The translations under genes and the position numbers were made by a program. A stretch of DNA of 64,000 nt from positions 620,001-684,000 of the forward strand of contig JAEHOE010000054.1 in the NCBI GenBank assembly GCA_016858145.1, given 5' to 3'. Of this stretch, positions 24,169 to 36,947 are shown in pieces; position 1 is the stretch's first letter; every line of letters starts with the position of its first letter. The stretch is from Edaphochlamys debaryana (lineage: Eukaryota > Chlorophyta > Chlorophyceae > Chlamydomonadales). The notes under the pieces were generated by a model. It made no database searches, was not told the DNA's origin, and saw only the letters and a list, made by a program, of their open reading frames with translations.

Positions 24169-25610
24169 CAGGCCAGCTGCCCCGGTCTTTGGGCTACAAC
24201 CGACACCTAAGGCGACGCCCCGCCAGAGCGACTGCGCTGTGGGCAAGCGCGCCTGGGCACCGTGAAGAGCGTCGTCATGTGTTCCCCATCGGCGCAAAGC
24301 CCAATGAGCGCAAGTTTAAGGCGCAAACCCGTCCTAGAGACTCAGGTCGACTGGTCAACAGCAGAGCGGCGCGAGTAAGTTGCAGCCTGCGGGCCTCTGT
24401 TATCGGCACCGTCTCCAGTTCAGGCGCTGTGCTGGCGTGTGACTGTGGGGTCCGGAGTTTGTATGTTGTGAATCTAAGCTAGTCCTTCAGAAGCTCTGCG
24501 GCACGGCTGCGCTCCTCGATCAGCGATGAGCCCGGGCGTCCTGACCTCCGGAGCACCCCGCCCGTCTCCGTTTTTCAGGCCCTCAGAGGTGCCCACATAT
24601 ACACGGGTGGACGCATACATACACATTAACACGTTCTTCCTTCCACACCCAATTCCAGCCCGCCCATCGGGGGGCTGTATTGCCAGCAACATAGCCCCCC
24701 GAACAGCAAAGGGCGTGCCAGCTGCTAACACGCTACGGGCCATGGGCGAGGGGTGTGGCGGGCCGAGTCACAATTGTAGTGCCTGCAATTGGAAGCCGAA
24801 GTAATACCTGATACTGCGGCCGTCAACGTTATCATCACAGCGAGGCCACATGTCCCGGAAGACAAGGGGGAGTGTGCACGCACCTGGCAGTTTGGACGGG
24901 GAGGTTGGGACCATGCCTTGACGCGAAGTTCGCGACGGCCCCGGCCCCCATTTCATCTAGCCCGGCCCTGTCTGCAACGGCCCCAAGCATGTCGACATTG
25001 AGCGTGTGGGGTATAAACCCACCCAACCTCACCGACTCGTTGCCTCCTGCCCATCCTCCTGCCCAGTTGCTCAGGGACGACTCCGACCTGCTCCGACGGG
25101 GAGGCCTCCTGCGGGGAGGACGCAGGGGTAAGCCACCGCTGGAGCCACAACCCTTGGGGCTGCTGCAGGCTCAAGGCCTAGGGTCCCCTAGATGGGTCCA
25201 CCCCAGAAACGTTTGCGGGCGAGGGCCTGCGCTCTTGATTGGGATCCCTCAGCCCTGGACGCCGAAACCTCGCTCGAGCCCAGCGGCGCGAGACCACCAG
25301 CAGGGGCTTTATGGAGCTGCCGGTAGTGCGGGACCCTGCAGTGCGCTGACATTTTGGCTGGACCGGGTTACTCAATGCCGTTCTGTGGTGCCGTATTGGC
25401 ATGGCACAGCCCCTTCTGTACAGCTGTGCACAGCCTTTCAAGTTTCACCCTCACACTCTCCAAGCGCTTGCCGCCTGGTTACCAGCTTCGCGTCACGTCC
25501 TGCGAGTTGCGCCCTTGCCAACTTCATGTCGACGCGGATTGGAGCCTCGTAATGCGCTTCTGCTCCATTCCCCTGCCCCCGCACCTGGCCTTGACCCCGC
25601 GCAGAACCAC

Positions 25611-25660
25611 GCCCTACGCCCACAACAAGGCGCTTGCGCTGCGCTGACGTCTTCTGACCC
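25611..25660 (+). repeat. Dispersed repeat fragment C
   Basis: CCTACGCCCACAACAAGGCG followed by GACGTCTTCTGACCCC resembles the right end of the copy at 54.43-54.48 kb at roughly three bases in four. It is short, so the relation is tentative. Confidence 0.4.
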
Positions 25661-26021
25661 CGCCATGAACCGCTCGTGCAGGTGCACTGGTGCAGCGCTG
25701 CAGGCGGCAGTCACCGGGGTGCACCTGTGGCCGCTATGGGCGTCTATGGGGGAGGGGTTGCGCGGAAGGTGGGGGCGGTGGGGGGCACACATGCAGCGGC
25801 TTCCGCACAATCCGCAGCCACAGCGGCTGTCGGGCCATGCGACGCCTCTGAACGCCTCCGAGTATGCCAGTGCCGGTAGTGCTGGTGCGTGCGTGCTGAG
25901 CATGAGAGGGGAGCCAGGGCAAGCAGGCCTCAGCCGCGGAGGGACAGGCGGCACAGGCGGTGGGCGCCTGAGCTCACCCAGCTCAGGTGTACATCAGCTC
26001 GCGTTGGTTGCGGCCCCTGCA

Positions 26022-26081
26022 TCACACGGGGATGTTGCGGGCGGCATGTAGCGACATGATGACGATGATGCCCTCGGAGCC
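26022..26081 (-). other. Candidate orphan terminal exon
   Basis: On the minus strand an acceptor (GTGCGCAG) is followed by 19 codons, GSEGIIVIMSLHAARNIPV, and a TGA. The composition is protein-like, unlike the surrounding DNA, and the acceptor is reasonable. No upstream exon could be joined with confidence, so this may be the end of an unmodelled leftward gene in 26-28 kb or chance. Confidence 0.25.
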
Positions 26082-28517
26082 CTGCGCACGAGTCAGGCTC
26101 TGCGGGCGGCGAAGCCCCCCAGGATTACCCCGTGTCGGCGTTCGTGTGTGCCTGGGTTGAAGGGCATCGCCCCCGTGTAACACACAAGCAGCAAGCCTAT
26201 CTGGCACTACACAGAACGGTATGTGCAATGCCGCTGAGTATGGCAGTGAAGATGCTGGCTGTGGCGGAGATGCGGCTGTTGTAGGGATACGAGTGATGCT
26301 GTTGCTGGCAGCGCCACTGCTGGGGCTGAGCGAGTAACTGCTAGCTGGCCGGGGACCGAGGAACTGAGGGACGAGCGTGTCAGGACACACCAGGAGCTAG
26401 GGTAAGGCACCGCCGACGTGCTGTGCCTCAGGGCGCTGCACACAGGCTTGAGCTTTGATTGACGTTGAGCACGGTACAGTAGTAGCGAGTGGAGCCGGCG
26501 TGGGGCCGGGACCGCGGAGCCGCCGCCGTGCACAGTCTGCCCGACCTGCTCCCACCGGTTGCGGGCCTGCCAAGTGCCAACAGCGAGAGCTCGACCGTTT
26601 CGCATCCCGGCCATCCATGAAGCACAGCTGGCCTCCTCCCGCCCGTGTCTCGGGAATCCCGAACTGCGGCGTTTGCCCGAAAACCCACCGTTGTGTAACT
26701 AACGGTACGCGCTTGCCTGCATACCACCTGCCTGCCTAGCTTCAGGGATGCCCTATACGCTTCCCTACGGCGGCCGAATGCCGTATGGGGACCGTACGGG
26801 GTCAGGAGGCTGTCGAAAGGACCCATGTCCAGCGGGCAGTGCGCTCTCCCCCGTATGCCCTCTAAAGATCGGCCCCACCCTGCCCTCCCCTACCCTACCC
26901 CCTACCGCGTGCCTCCTCCCCTCCCTCCCCTTTCTAACCCCCCGCCCCTCCTCTCCTCCAATCTTTCAGCTACGTGCCCTCCACTCCGCTCCCGCCCTCC
27001 CCTACTTCCTGCCGCCCCTCCCCTTACCCCCCCGCCCCCCGAGCCATGCGTATGACCGCAGGTGGTGACAGACGCTGGACAGGAAAGCGCGTGCGTACTC
27101 GAACGCATTGGCAGCCCTGCCTAGCTTGCCAAATCTCAGGGTGCATCCCTGTCCTCGTGCACGGGTGCTGCTCCGGTGATACCACCGCTTCCGGTACCTG
27201 GAGACTGGGGCTGAACGCTAGCAACAGCCGTGGACGGTGTCTGCTGGAAAGGGGGAGGACCTGGGCCCTGGGGGCGGTTGGAGGCCAGCACGTACCTTCT
27301 CTGGTGCACGTGTGCCGTGCGCCGAACTCGACTGGGCTGGTGAGTTTGCTGAAGGAACTGCAGCCTGAGCCCGGCGTATCCCCGTATCATGCGTCGCGTC
27401 GCATCAGCGCCTGTCGGGCGGCGCCCGTGCAGCGCCATGCAGGGCACTGAAGCGGAGTACAGAGTGCAAATTGCAGGCACAGGCGTGTTGGAGCCGGGCA
27501 TCCGGGGGGGCACAATATGCTGACCCGGGGCCAAACCTGAGGACAGGGTTGTGCGGGGGACCGGCCGGGCAGCCGGGGGCCGGGGGCGGGGGGGGGGGCT
27601 GCCGAGGTATGTCGGGTGCGTCGATCAGCCAGGATCAGCCGCCTTGCAGTTGACGGCTTGTCGGCCATGCTGGTCGAACTTCCCTGCGCTATGCCTGCCC
27701 TGCGCTTTCATGAAAACGGGGAGCGCATATGCCTGAGGATATGCTGGCTGCATGGGCTGCCAGACGTTTCGGTTTTGATACGGCTGGGTGCCGCCGAGCC
27801 TAAGGATTAGCGATGAGGGGGCCGTAATGCCCATGAGTACGCGTATTGGCTCCGGGGGCCTGCTGTGTCGTATGACCCTGCATGAGGACGGCCATGTGTG
27901 AAAAGCACAGAGTATGTAGGCTGTGACGTGAGGACTGCGATGGTGCGGCCCTTTGCAACTGTGAGGGGCTGGTTAGGCGTAAGGAACACAAGGGACGTGA
28001 AGTGGACAGACCGGAGCGGACCGGACCCCCCGAGCGGGCGGGGGCTTGACGTGGCCCTACTGACATGTAGCTGTGAGGCTGTAAATCGGCCGTTTACTTG
28101 TCGGGAACTTGAGTCCAGCCTCCTGGGTTGCTTGCCCCCCCAGTCGTCGCGGAAGCTTCAATGCCCGATCGCAGCTTGACGAAGGCGACATCTCTTCGGA
28201 GCACGACCTAACAGAGCTGCGACGTACGGAGGGAGTAATTTTCCTGGATGAAGAGTGGGCTAGAAGGGGGGCGGGGCGAGCCCGTGCCGGGGCCGGCTGG
28301 GACGAGGGGACGGAGGGGACCGGAGGTCGATGCAGGTGTGGCTCATGCGCCGGCACGGGCGGCACGTCGTCGACTGACACCCCGCGCCAAACACCGCTAT
28401 CCAGAGTAAACTTTACAAGCAACGTGCACATTGACTCGCACTCACACCAGCCACCGTTATGGCGCTTCAACGAGATAGAGTTAGCGCACTCGCGCTGCGA
28501 AAGCGCCGACCCTGAGC

Positions 28518-31500
28518 ATGTCCTTGTCTTTCCTAGGACGCCTACTGTCCCGGCTAGCGGGCTCTGGTGATGAGCAAGGCTCCCGCGACCCGGGACCCGG
28601 GCGAGGCTCCCAAGCGTTCGCAAAGCCAGGGGCGCATGGATGCCGAGCCGATACGTTGGAACCAGGGGTACATCAGCCCGTGGCGGCGTTGCGGCACAAC
28701 CCGATAGAAGTGGAGCTCCAAAATGCAGTGCCGGTGCAAATGCTCAGCGGGAACCCCAGCCAGCGCACCTACCTGGCGACCTGGTGCGGACTTCAGGTCC
28801 ACCTACACATCCTCACGTTCGTCAAGCGGCCAAATCACGTCAATGCCATGCCCGGCTCTTCTGCGCCGCACGCGCCCTTGGACCGAGGCGCCCTCTCGGC
28901 CGTGGCTGCTGCCCTGGACGCACCACCACCTGTTCAGGCAAACATGGTGACCCAGCCCGACATGATCGCGGTCGCAACAGAGGTGGAAACCGCGCTGGTG
29001 CAGCTCGTCGCGGACCCGAGCCCCCAGGTGCGTTCCCGCCTTAACCCGGCACCCCCTCAACCTAGGGGAGGCTGCGCACTGCGTTTCCGCTCGTGGCGTA
29101 GCGGGAATGCGCGTAGGCTGGCGCCGCCGTGTGCGTTATCGGGCCTCCGACTCTCTGCCGTACAACTCTTCGACGCCGTCTTTCACAGCCAAATCCGTTC
29201 GTTTCCCACCCCGCCCCGATGCCGTTTCGTCTTCAGCTTGCACCCTGCCAACTCTAACGTGCCCACACCCTCCCCCGCAACAGGTGCTACCAATCCTGGC
29301 GGTGGCCAAGGTGACCTGCCGCGCACATATCAACTCGCCAGGCGATGAGATGGTCACGCAGCGGGTTACGGCGGAGGTGCATGTCGTTACGCCGGTGGTT
29401 CCAGGCCTCGTATCGCTGCCGGAATGGCTACAGAAGAAGTGGCCGCAATGCAGAATGGGGCTGCCGGAGCCAGGCCAGGAGCAGGCGCAGGGACAAGGGC
29501 AGGGCGCAGCAGGCGGGCAGCCCACGGCCTCGACGCCTGGAGCCGGCCCCGGCCCCGGCCAAGGCCAAGGCACAGCGAACGCAGCAACTGCAAGCACTAC
29601 CACAAGCACACCAGCTCCGACAGGCCCAGGGGCAAGGGCGGGGGCGGCCGCAGCGCTGCCAGCCCCTGCTGTAGCGGCCGCGGCAGCGGCGATGGGGCGA
29701 GCTGCCACCGGATCGCCCTCGGCTGTTTCGGGCGCGGCAGGACCGCTGAAGCCCTCAGTGGCGCCGGGACCGGCCCCGGCGGCGGCGCCGACCCCACCAG
29801 GGCCTGTTCCTGCGCCGCCGTCGGCTGGCGGCGGGGCTGCAGGCGCAGGGCCCAGGCCGCCGGGCCTGCCGCGTCCTGGCGGCGGCGGGGCTGCGGCGGC
29901 CCAGGCGCCGCCGGCCCAGCCGCAGCCGGCGGCGCCGGCGCAAGCGGCGGCGGCGGGCACGTCCGCAGGCGGTAGTCAGGCGGTGGCGGAGGGCGTGCGG
30001 AGGCACGACGCGGGTTCGGGGACCAGCAGCGCCATCTCATCTGGGTCGAGCCTGTGCGGCGGCTCCGGGCCTCACCCGGCCGCCTCGCCGCTCGCCTGCT
30101 TTCTGTGCTTCGTCCCCGCTCCTCCTACGCCCCTCGCCGGCGGCAAGGAGCCGCATGTCGGCGGAGCCGGAGCCGACGGCGCCGCCGACGCCGTGACGTC
30201 GCCGTTGCTTGCTGACGCTGGGCCGCAAGCGACTCCAGCGCCAGCGCCGCCCTCGACGCAACCGGCACCTGCGCCAGCGGCGCCAGCCGGCCCGCGCGTG
30301 CTGCAGGCGCCGTCGGCGACGCGCGCCGCCGCCCGTAACGTGCCGCCGCCGGCGCCGCTGCCGCCGCCGCCGGCGCCAGCAGCGGCGCCAAAGATGCCGC
30401 CGGCGGAGGCCGTGGAGCTGCTCCTGGGCCTGGCGGAGGCGGTGCGGAATCTGCACCGGCGCGGCCTGACGCACGGCGCGCTGGCGCCGGCGGCGGTGCA
30501 GCTGCAGTTCATCCAGCCGCCGCCGCCGCCAGCGCCGCCGCCGCCGATCCCAGAGGAGCCGTCGACGCCTGCCGACGGCGACGCTGACGACATCGTGCCG
30601 GAGCTAGCCGCCGGCACCGCCCGCATGCTGCTCGACTCGACGTCTGGCGGCGCCTCCGCCGCCGGCGCTTCCGTTGCCTCGCCGTTGTTGGGAACGGCGT
30701 CGTCAGCCGGCGGGGCGGCGACAGCGCTGGCGCCGCCGGGGGGCCAGCAGCTGGAGCTAAGCCACGACTCAAGAAACCCCTCACGGCGGGGGATTAAGCA
30801 GCATGACTTCTCCCCCTTCCTCGACAGCGGCAGCGACGCAGCGGCCCGGACGGCAGCGGCGGCTGCGGCCGCCGCCACGGCCGCCGCCACGGCCTCCACC
30901 GCCGCCACAGCTGCCGCCGCCGCCACTGCCGCCGCCGCTGCCACGGCTGCCGCCGCTGCCACTGACGGTGCGGAAACGCCGGCTGATGATTGTGCCGACG
31001 GCGCGTCGGCGACGCTGTCGACGGCGGCTGGCGGCGGCGACGCCTCCGCCGCCGCCTCGGCCCCCGCCACCGCCGGCTCTGCGGGCACGCTGGGCACGGG
31101 CGGGTCTGGTACGACCCTTGGCACGGCGTCCTCGGCGGCGGGTGCACTGGGCAGCGGCGGCCGGGGCTTGCTTGGGTCGGGGATGCTCAACAGCGGAGGC
31201 GCCAGCTCCCTCGGCAGCGGCGGCCGGGGCCTGCCGTCCGAGGGCAGCGAGGCCGTACTGGTGACGGCGGCGATGCCGACGATAGCGGAGGCTGCCGCCG
31301 CCGCCGACGGCGCCGCCGCGGACGAGGACGGCGCCAAGGCGGAGTCGCTGGGCGGCGTGTCAGCGGCTGCAACCGCCGCCGCTGCTGCCGTCGCCGCGCA
31401 GGTGGCGCCGGCGCCAGCGCCAGCGCTGCAGCCCAGCCGCCGCGGGCTGCCGCCGGCTCCTCCGCTGCACCCGGTCACCCGCGCCGCGGCCGCGCCGCCG

Positions 31501-34402
31501 CCCCCTCCGCCGCCACCGCCCGTGCCCATCCTCCGCCTCGTCCTGACGCCGCCCGCCATGGGCCCTGCCGTACTGCAGATGCAGACATGGGGCCGGGCTC
31601 GTCCCTTGGGCCTTCCTCGGGAGCAACTGATCTGGGTCGCCCCCGAACTCCTCAACACGGGTGGCCTAGGCTGGGGCTGGGGCGCGTCCCAATGGCGGTC
31701 CGGCAACGGAAACGGCGGCAACAACGGCGGTAGCCTGGGCTCAGAGGGCGGGTTCGGCATGGCCTTCCAAGCGCTCGGGCCGCTGGACCAGTCGCTCGGT
31801 GTGGTACGGCAGCCGGTGCACCGGCACGGTACGGCACGCGGCCACGGGCCCGGGGCCATGGGCCTGGGCATGGGCACCACGCGGGGCCACGGCGGGGGGT
31901 ACGGAGACGGCAGCTACGGCGGAAGCATGGGGGCGGGAGGCAACCGAAGGCTGCGCTGCGCGGCGGCGCTCCTGATGGGACAGGTGCGGACCAGGGGCCA
32001 AGGGGCGGGGCACGGCTTGGCACGGCGAGGCTGCGCGAGAGTGGCCCTTTCGTGATCGGGGTCGGGTCACGGATGGGTCCGGTCCGCGTGTTCGGAATCA
32101 AGGGCGGAGAAGTGTTGCATGCGTTTCATACAACGGGGTTGTCTTTTGGCTCCGACCCCGACCCACATGGCTCCCTCCCTAACCGCCTTGCCACCGCGCT
32201 GCCCCCCGCTGCCCCCAGGACCCATCCATGGCCGCCCCCTCCTCCTCCTACGGCGTCACGCCCTCGTGCGACGGTAAGGGCGGGACAGCTGTGGGTCCGG
32301 GCGAGCCGCTGCGCAGGGCACCGGCGCAGGCGCAGGGGAGCCGGCTCAGCAGCGCCTGATCACTGCCCATCGCCCGCAACGCTTTTCGCCCGGTCCCCTT
32401 CCCTTCCGGCCCCCACTATCCAATCGTAGTTTACGCCCTGGGTCTGCTGATGTGGCACCTGCTGAGCGGCTGCCAGCCCTTTGATCACCTCAGCACAAAC
32501 GAGGTGGGGCGGGGGCGGGCACGGGCGGGCTGTCGGCGGAGTTTCTTGGCTGACGGGGGCCGATGCGTCATGGGCCCGGCCAGGAGCCCTCACACGAGGC
32601 CCGGACTACCGGTGTTGACGCCGACGCATGCCGCGTGGCAGGAACAGGCGCCTGCCGAGGGCTCACGTGCCCGTCTTGCCGCCCTTCCTCCTATCCTTGT
32701 ACTGAGCTCCTCCCCGCCCTCGCCTCTCTGCACGCCCACCAGGTGGTTCGGGTCAAGGAGACGGGCGTGCTGGACGAGCACCTGCCCTTCGCCGAGGGCG
32801 TGCCGTCGAGCTACGTGGCGCTGGCGAGGCGCTGTTGGTCGCCCGCGCCCGCGCACCGGCCGCCCATGCAGGTGGGGCTGCGGGGGGTGGGGTGGGGTGG
32901 GGGGAGGGGGGGAGGGCCACCATGCAGATTGGGGGGAGGGTGTGTGTGGAAGGGGAGGGTGAGTGAGCATTGGAGGGCCACCATGCAGATTGGGTTGCAG
33001 GTGGGGGCCAGAGGTGTGCACGTTGTTATTGTCAACTCCCCCGTTGGGAGCGACGGCGGCGGGCAGCGCTAAGCCTAGCGCTGACGGGCCATCCCCATCT
33101 CACGTTTCCCCCGCCCCCACCTACCGCCTCCGTCCCTCCTCCTGTACTTACTATGCCGTACAGTCCATCCTGGCGGAGCTGCGGTCCCTCCGCGCCCGCA
33201 TCCTGGGCCTGCCCGCGCCCGACGCAACCGACACAACCGCCATGCGTTTCGGTTACAGCGGCGCGCCGACCCATGCATTCGGTTTCGGCATCATCGGCGG
33301 TGCGGGCATGGGCGCCGCGGGCGCCGGTACGGCAGAACCCAGCGTCGGCGGCTCACGCCTTTCGTTTGCCGTATCGCTGGCGCTGTCGAGCCGCGATATG
33401 GATGACTACTCCGTCGTACGGCCACCGCTCGAGCTGGCGTTCGGCGTCAGCGGCGGCGGCGGCGGCAGCGTGGGCAGCGGAGACCGCCCCGCCGCCGCCG
33501 CGGCGGCCGCTGGGGGCGGAGGCGCGGACGAAGGGTCCAACCTGCGCTCCGGGCCTGGGTCGGGCCTGGCGCCGCCGCCAGCGTCACTGGCGGCGGCGCT
33601 GCCGCCGGCGCTACTGTCGGCGCTGACGGCGCCGCGGCACGCCGCCGGCGCGCCGGTCCTGACCGGCAACGCGGCGCTCATGTTCTACGATCCGGACGAC
33701 GACACAGATACGGATCAGTTCACGGATCACGCCGACACGCCGGATATGTCGTACGGCAGTACGGCAGGCACGCCGGGCGGCGGCTACCTGTCGCACCGCG
33801 GCTCCAACGCCGGCGCTACCGCGGGTGGCGGCTTTGGCGGCGGCGCGGCGGCGGGGTCCGGCCACGGCAGCGGCGGGCTCCGGCAGCGCAGCCTCTGGCC
33901 CGGCGCGTGCTTTGGCGGCGCGCCGCACGCACAGCAGCACCTCACGGCGCCGGGCATGATCGCGGGTGTACGACAGCCGGGCACCGGCGCGCCCACCTCC
34001 CCGGGGCAGCAGCGCATGAGCTCTGGCGACCGGACCAACAGCCGCCGCGGCAGCTCCGTCGCAACTGCGCCGTCGATAGCCGCCGCCGCCGCTGCGACGG
34101 CGGCGCTGGTGGCGGCGGGCAACAGCCCGTCGGACCTGAGCCACAGCCGCAGCCGCAACAGCGTCGGCGGCGGCATGGCCAGCTCCGCCAGTCTCGGGGC
34201 CAACGGCAGTGCACCGACCAGTCCACCGGGGGCCCCGGGGGCCGCGGGCGGGTGGGGTCGGCACCAGGGCAGCAGCGGGGACGGGCTGGCGTGGGGCGGC
34301 GGCGCGGGCAGGGGCGCGCCGAGGAACGCGAGCGGGAGTTTCGGGGGCGCTGGCTCTGTGTCGGCGTCTGGGGGGGCTGGGGGCAACGCGGCCGGTAGGT
34401 AG
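28518..34402 (+). CDS. Very large TKL-like pseudokinase with Ala/Gly/Pro-rich inserts
   Basis: Six exons: 28518-29027, 29284-31983, 32219-32273, 32430-32503, 32743-32871, 33164-34402; 1568 residues, all junctions in phase. Scattered kinase-fold landmarks in correct order point to the tyrosine-kinase-like group common in volvocine algae: an N-lobe strand (TYLATWCGLQV) near residue 90, a helix-E/catalytic-loop equivalent (LAEAVRNLHRRGLTHGALAP) near 550-575, an activation-segment end (IWVAPELL) near 955, helix F (DVYALGLLMWHLLSG) near 1089, and the subdomain XI motif (ARRCWSPAPAHRPPM). Catalytic residues are lost: no VAIK lysine (VHLHI instead), HRD reads HGA, and no DFG is visible. Low-complexity inserts dominate exon 2, with Ala runs at about 30840-30965 and GGN/GYG runs near 31680-31930. 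A 410-residue Ser/Gly/Ala tail follows the fold. Likely a scaffold or allosteric partner. The start ATG is the first in its frame, but an upstream exon is possible. Confidence 0.7.
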
Positions 34403-36947
34403 GTGGACGGGTGGGTAGTCAGGCGGGTGGGGAAGCAGACCGTGAAGCCGGCGCGGGCTCTGCCCCTTGGGCAGGCGGGCGCTAGGGAAGCGGGCTTCGG
34501 GCGGAAGCGGCCGTCTGGGACCTGCTCTAGCAAATACCGTAGCAATGGGCGAGCGGTTGTCAATCCGGCGGTTGTGGGGGCGCCCAGCTGGGGCGTGTGG
34601 CGGGTTGGGGCCCGTGGTTTGTGATGGGCGGTGACCCCGAGCCACACTGGAGGGGACGCACTTTGCGTGGAGAACTGGGTGGGCGGGGGAGTGAGAGGCG
34701 GAGCTTGGGGGCATGTGTCCGCAGCAAGCGGCGTGGGCGATCCGTGGAAGCCCGGGCCGCACCTGCCCGGAGGAGGGGAGGACTCAATGTGGGCTGTGGG
34801 CTGACGCGGGCGCGGCAATGCGGCTCCGGGCTTCTTATAGCGGTGGTGCAAACCTGTTTGGCTTGTCCGATAGGTTGGCTGCAAAGGCGGCAAAGGCGCC
34901 TATAGTTCTTTTGGCGGGGACGGTGAAGTACCCCTTTCGGCAGACATAAAGCGAAACCGCAGACATGAAGCGGGAATCGCGTGCGATGGCATTCGTGCTG
35001 AGGGTGACTGGAGGCGGCACGGCTGCCCGAACACAAGTTGATAAGAAAGGTCTCGGGCCGTGTGCGACGCGACGGAAAGCAACCCAACGCAACGACGTTT
35101 TGAAATAGACACGTGTGGGCAACTGAAGATCGGGCTCTCCAAGAGCTGCCGCACGGGAAGCGCGGAGGAGGAGGTGCTGTGGCTTTGAGCGCTCGGGGCT
35201 GAACCACAAACGCTGTATCGGGGGGCAAGCAAGTGGGTGGATGGCTCCTTGCCTTATGAGGCCTTATGCTTTTTGTGGCGACATCTCGCCTGCGCCTTTG
35301 AATGGTGGTCACACGCCGCGCTGGGTGGTCAGGTCAGTTGCAGCAAGCGTTGGGCGCCCCGGGCGAATGGGCTGCCTGGCGTTTAGGGGGTTGGGAAGAG
35401 GGTATGTGGCGCCAATCAATTGGTGCTCGACGGGGCCTGGCTGCAGCGTGCAAGTTGCCGTTCTGGCTTGCGCAGGCTGCAGTCGTAGGGAAGCGCTGCG
35501 TTGCGTGTAGCGTGCTTGGGGTGGGCTGCCGGTGCTGCCTTATGGCTCGCGGGGCAGGCCGTGCCCTCAGATGCACCGGCGTGTGGGGCCCGGCCCGGCC
35601 CCGGTTGACGCGGACCCCCGGGTTGGGCAAGGCCGCCGGCCAGGGGTTGCGCCGTTCGTTGTTCCGTTGTGTGGCGTTGTGTGCGCAGTTTGTGCTGCTT
35701 TGAATGTGGCATCTGGGGCAGAGGGTGGAGGTGTATGTTTTGGGGGCTCGTCCGACGGGGCTCCTCCGGCCGAGACTGTGGGGAGGAGGCCATGGGTCGA
35801 GTCCGCGGCTGGGCTGGTGGCGAGCGGGCATTGCACCCGAAGACTGGACAGCATTGGTGGGGTGGGCGGGGGCGTTTGTGGTTGCGTTTTGGAGGAACGG
35901 AGGTGGGGCATAGAGCGTCCGGCGTGTGTGTCAATGCAAGGAGCAAGTTACATGGCGCCCGCCTCACCCCGCGAGCCGCTGGCCCTGATAGCGCAGTGGT
36001 GCCTTCTCGCTCTGCCGCCAGACCGCCCTGAGCAGGACAGCAGCGCAAGTATCAGCCTCCCGCTGGCAGGACGCAGCCTGTCTGTGCTTGGTCCGCATAC
36101 CGTACCCCTTGCATACGGCTGCGGCGGTTCTTCCGTCACCTACAGGTCTGTATACGTGTGGTTCGCTCGGGTCGGGATACCTTGCGAGCCGCCGGAGAGC
36201 TGAGCGTCATGGCCGGTAACCGCCCGTTGTCCACGGCCCCAAAGGTAATCGAAGGTAACACGCGTTCTGGGGTCCTCCTGGGCGGGACAACTTTGCTCGT
36301 TGCTTCTATACCCTGTCGCATCCGGCTGGTGGGCCAGACCCAGCACGTTGCATTGACCCCTTGCATACCGTATGTACACGCGCTGCCCCGAGGCGCTGCC
36401 CCTCCCCGTGTCCTTGCACGCCCTAGGCATGCGGCCTCAGTTTCGCGTGCGTGTGCTTCTCACCGCTCCTCGGTCCTCGCTCGTGTCCACACCACGCGCG
36501 CAAGCCCCCTCCATCCCCGGTCCCCGGTGCGGGCCGGTGGGCATCGACGCCCCTGCTGGGTTGGCTCAGCTCCGCACACGCTGCTGCTCTCTTCCTCCCC
36601 TCACCCGCTCATCCGCTCCTCATTGCTGACACCCTCGATCGCTCGCCTGTGGCACGCAGAGCGGGGAGGAACGCAAGGATTAGTAGGCTGACCAAAGTGC
36701 GTACCCAAAATTTCGCTCGAAGCAGAGGGTGTAGCACGTTAGTAAGCCTCAACGATGTTCTCCACACGCGCCACTGGACCGGATTAACGTCTTACGGAGT
36801 GCCGAGTAAGAAGACTCGTCACACCGGAGGGGAGAACAGGGGATAACCGAAGGCAGGGGAAACGGAGTGCAATCCCGTGCGAAGAGTGAATGCAAGTACG
36901 GTTGAGCAGACAAGGGTGTGTCACCAGGTCAGGGCGTCGGCGCAGAC

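Larger units (their letters stand above)
24169..28517. other. Large divergent intergenic interval
   Basis: This 4.3-kb interval separates the starts of the SnRK2-like kinase (leftward) and the pseudokinase (rightward). No gene with a closed exon structure was found. It holds one plausible orphan terminal exon (26022-26081, minus), a stretch near 25611-25660 resembling part of the dispersed repeat at 54.4 kb, C-rich runs around 26880-27050 and scattered GCCGTAC/GTACGG motifs. A divergent or rapidly evolving gene could have been missed. Confidence 0.4.

Noticed and set aside
30072..31880. 602-codon minus-strand open frame inside the pseudokinase
   Set aside because: Mirror of Ala/Gly codon runs (GCN read as NGC) in the long plus-strand exon; kinase landmarks support the plus strand.
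35532..36203. Plus-strand 223-codon open frame between the pseudokinase and WDR18
   Set aside because: Protein-like only in its last 80 residues; no upstream acceptor, no family and no polyadenylation motif. It could be chance in GC-rich DNA.
36720..36930. Stretch reminiscent of rRNA or group II intron segments (GGGGAAACGGAGTGCAATCC and nearby)
   Set aside because: No domain V hairpin, no reverse transcriptase and no extended rRNA-like pairing could be traced; the resemblance is limited to short words.
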